This document shows positions 62,151 through 64,000 of a DNA stretch of 64,000 nt, piece by piece. Source of the DNA: CAIKMD01 sp036501365 (GTDB taxonomy: Bacteria > Pseudomonadota > Alphaproteobacteria > ATCC43930 > CGMCC-115725); NCBI GenBank assembly GCA_036501365.1, contig DASYAL010000078.1, positions 62,001 through 126,000 of the forward strand. Direction: 5' to 3'. Below the pieces are notes generated by a model. That model saw only the letters and a list, made by a program, of their open reading frames with translations, had not been told where the DNA came from and did no database searches. The first letter of the stretch is position 1, and each line of letters starts with the position of its first letter. The position numbers were made by a program, and so were the translations under genes.

Positions 62151-63726
62151 GCTTTTGGTAAGCCGATAAGAATTCGCCGAGGAAATTCTCCATCCCCTCG
62201 GGATTGTCGCGTGCCGGCGGCGTATCGCCGGCGACATAGCCGAGCGCGGCAAAGGGCTGCACCAGATCGGCATCGCGCGACAGCACATAGACCGGCACCG
62301 TCCAGGGCTGGCCGGCGACGCGCGTGATCTCGGGCGGCTGATGATCGCCGAGCATGATCACGAGCGAATCGCGGTCAAGCCCTTTGAGCCACGCGCCAAG
62401 CGTTTTGAGATCGTAGGCGATGCTGTCGAGATACGGCCGATCGAGGTTGTTCCAATCGGGCGGCGCATAGATGCGCGGCCAGTCGGCATCCGGCACGGTC
62501 TTGAAGTCGCCGGCATCCTGCCAATCGCCGAGATAAGGCGGCACCGGCGCGAACGGCGTGTGGCTCGACACCAGGACGATCTGCGCAAAGAGCGGCTTGT
62601 GATCGGGACCAAGCTCATGCGTCGAGAACTGGCGCAACGTGAACTGGTCGGGAATATCGAACCAGCCGAATTCCGGCCCGCCATAGCCAAGATCAGCCGA
62701 GAAATAATGCGCATCGAAGCCCCAAAACGACGCTTCCGGATCGGGCTTCTTGATGCCCGGCATGACTTCGACGGTGCGATAGCCGGCGGCGGCGAGATAG
62801 CGCGGCAGGCTTTTGCGCGGGCTGTTCAGCAGCAGTTCGTTCGCGAGCGCGTCGAGCTTGACCCCGCTGGCCAAAGTGCCGTGCGCCAGCCATGAGCCGC
62901 CACCGAAGACCGGCGAGACCAGTCGGCTCGACATGAGCGTATAGCCGGCGCCTTGCACGGTCGCCGCGAAATCGGCGAGCACCGGCGCGAGAATGCGGCG
63001 ATAGCCGGGATCGTCGAGCGTCACCGTGCCGTAGGATTCGATGAAGACGAGATAGACATCCTTGTCTTTCAGTCCCGGCAGCGGTCCCATCGGCAGCTGT
63101 GGCGCGCGCAGCGCGGCGGCATAGCGGTTATCGAGCCCGTGAAAGACGGCGAAAGCGCGCCAGCCATTGGCCGCTTGCTGCTCGGCGACGACCGCGGCCG
63201 CGGCGTTGATCGGCGGCGCGAACGGCATCGCCGTCAGCGCGAGGCCGAGCACGCCGACGACAAGCGCCCCGACCGCGGGCGCGGGCCGCGCCATCGCGCG
63301 CTCGATCGCGACAAGCGCGCGGCTGGTCAGCCAGAGCAGCAGCACTATGCCGAGCGCGGCGGCAACAAGAACGATGACGCCGCGTGCCCCGGCGGCGTTG
63401 AGATAAAGCGCGACGAGATCGGGAACGCGGGCGAGGTCGAAATAGAGATCGAGGCCGCGATCGAGGATCTGTTCGACACCGGCGGCGGCGAATTGCAGCA
63501 GCGCGAGCAGAGCGATCAGCACCGCCAAGGTCCAGCGCAGCCATGCCGGCAGCGTCCATCGCATCTGCCCGAGAAAGCCGAAGAGGACCAAGACGCCGAA
63601 CAACGCGACCGGCGGCCGCAGATCGAGGCCGAAACCATGATCGCCGAAAAGCGGCACGAACAGCGCCCAGATCAGCGCGAGGCCGAGCGCCAAGCCATAG
63701 AGACCAGTGCGCGAGCGACGCATCAT
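62080..63726 (-). CDS. LtaS-like membrane sulfatase/phosphoglycerol transferase
   Basis: The 548-residue protein has four to five N-terminal helices and a periplasmic alkaline-phosphatase-superfamily domain with VFIESYGT, GGGSWLAHGTLASG (nucleophile region) and IMLGDHQPPE. It resembles LtaS/OpgB-type enzymes that move phosphoglycerol or phosphoethanolamine to glycans. Its last 71 bases overlap hisC in antisense, and its start overlaps the upstream aminotransferase stop (ATGA). Confidence 0.87.
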   Translation of the reverse strand: MMRRSRTGLYGLALGLALIWALFVPLFGDHGFGLDLRPPVALFGVLVLFGFLGQMRWTLPAWLRWTLAVLIALLALLQFAAAGVEQILDRGLDLYFDLARVPDLVALYLNAAGARGVIVLVAAALGIVLLLWLTSRALVAIERAMARPAPAVGALVVGVLGLALTAMPFAPPINAAAAVVAEQQAANGWRAFAVFHGLDNRYAAALRAPQLPMGPLPGLKDKDVYLVFIESYGTVTLDDPGYRRILAPVLADFAATVQGAGYTLMSSRLVSPVFGGGSWLAHGTLASGVKLDALANELLLNSPRKSLPRYLAAAGYRTVEVMPGIKKPDPEASFWGFDAHYFSADLGYGGPEFGWFDIPDQFTLRQFSTHELGPDHKPLFAQIVLVSSHTPFAPVPPYLGDWQDAGDFKTVPDADWPRIYAPPDWNNLDRPYLDSIAYDLKTLGAWLKGLDRDSLVIMLGDHQPPEITRVAGQPWTVPVYVLSRDADLVQPFAALGYVAGDTPPARDNPEGMENFLGEFLSAYQKPIASPRPVSAPPQNLDAQAASQP

Positions 63727-64000
63727 GGCAGCGGTGCGAACAGCGCCGCGAGGCGCTCATAATCGGCGCGCTCGTTATAGGCCTGCGCCGCGACCCGGAC
63801 CCAGAGCGCGCCTTCGAGCGCGAACACCGCGGCGGCGATACCGTGACGCTCGGACAATTCGCGCATCAGCGCATTGGCGCGCGCGGCGCCGGTGTCGCCG
63901 GCCAGCGGCAGCCGCACCGTCGCCATCGCGGCGCAGGAAGCGAGCGGCCCGGTGAGCTCTGTACGCCAGCGCTGCATCAACAAGGTCGCAGCCTCGCGCG
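63723..64000 (-). CDS. Class V aminotransferase / isopenicillin-N-epimerase-like, C-terminal part (5' end outside window)
   Basis: About 91 residues of the C-terminal domain are present. MATVRLPLAGD, LMRELSERHGI and LWVRVAAQAYNERADYERLAALF match the end of class V PLP enzymes such as isopenicillin-N epimerase-like proteins. The catalytic Lys lies outside the window. An internal ATG at 63983 is not a real start. Confidence 0.75.
   Translation of the reverse strand, partial: REAATLLMQRWRTELTGPLASCAAMATVRLPLAGDTGAARANALMRELSERHGIAAAVFALEGALWVRVAAQAYNERADYERLAALFAPLP

Overview
The window is 64 kb of GC-rich, densely coded chromosome from an alphaproteobacterium. The markers are gcrA, a DUF4167 gene, a phasin, ubiG divergent from lysC, an EI-Ntr-type ptsP, and the rodZ-ispG-hisS-prfA-prmC order. 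Order level is unsure (Rhodospirillales or Hyphomicrobiales would fit). About 63 protein genes are supported. I found no rRNA, tRNA, CRISPR array, transposase or prophage. No gap between genes exceeds about 235 bp.

Layout. 1-2193 (minus): a type II secretion piece, with the secretin gspD running off the window, the major pseudopilin gspG, a prepilin peptidase and a small lipoprotein. 2282-12495: an aromatic-catabolism island. The minus arm has a Rieske dioxygenase (alpha and beta), a MarR regulator, a C-C-bond-type alpha/beta hydrolase and a fused Rieske-FAD electron-transfer protein. The divergent plus arm has an ABC binding protein, an Asp-box repeat protein, a LigB-type extradiol dioxygenase, a decarboxylase-type amidohydrolase and an NMT1-type binding protein. 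12602-18568: an exported GH16-like enzyme, then four translationally coupled genes (ACP, FkbH, SGNH, MBOAT). That cassette resembles a Dlt export-acylation system whose adenylating enzyme is replaced by an FkbH glyceryl-loading enzyme; it is the best candidate here for an under-described system. 18618-28818: envelope and housekeeping genes (ICMT-like methyltransferase, RlpA, phasin, LemA plus M48 protease, flavoproteins, a PuuE-like deacetylase, two MFS transporters). 28875-36715: a second catabolic island with RidA, a phthalate-type Rieske oxygenase, TctC, DctP and ABC-type binding proteins, a flavin-reductase-like protein, a MetE-like protein and a dienelactone hydrolase. Two large adjacent hairpins sit in its divergent promoter region. 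36885-38150: an M23 peptidase gene interrupted by an in-frame amber codon. 38154-41615: an SDR, a secreted phosphoesterase, and a flippase-like/CDP-alcohol phosphotransferase fusion.

41804-57627 is conserved core: clpB with a sigma-32-like promoter, DUF4167, prmC, prfA, hisS, ispG, rodZ-like, ptsP, a nitronate-monooxygenase-like gene and lysC, all on minus. Divergent from these are ubiG, a two-domain cold-shock gene and gcrA. The gcrA upstream region holds two perfect DnaA boxes and three GANTC sites, matching the known DnaA/CcrM/GcrA cell-cycle circuitry. 57682-64000: a MoxR/VWA pair, an anchored nuclease-fold protein with doubtful catalysis, an unlinked tatA, hisC, an LtaS-like membrane phosphotransferase that overlaps hisC tail to tail, and the 3' end of a class V aminotransferase gene.

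How they fit together. The two islands look like uptake-plus-ring-cleavage modules with five exported binding proteins of five families but no permease or ATPase genes in view. The Tat-type leaders seen on two exported proteins are consistent with the tatA gene.
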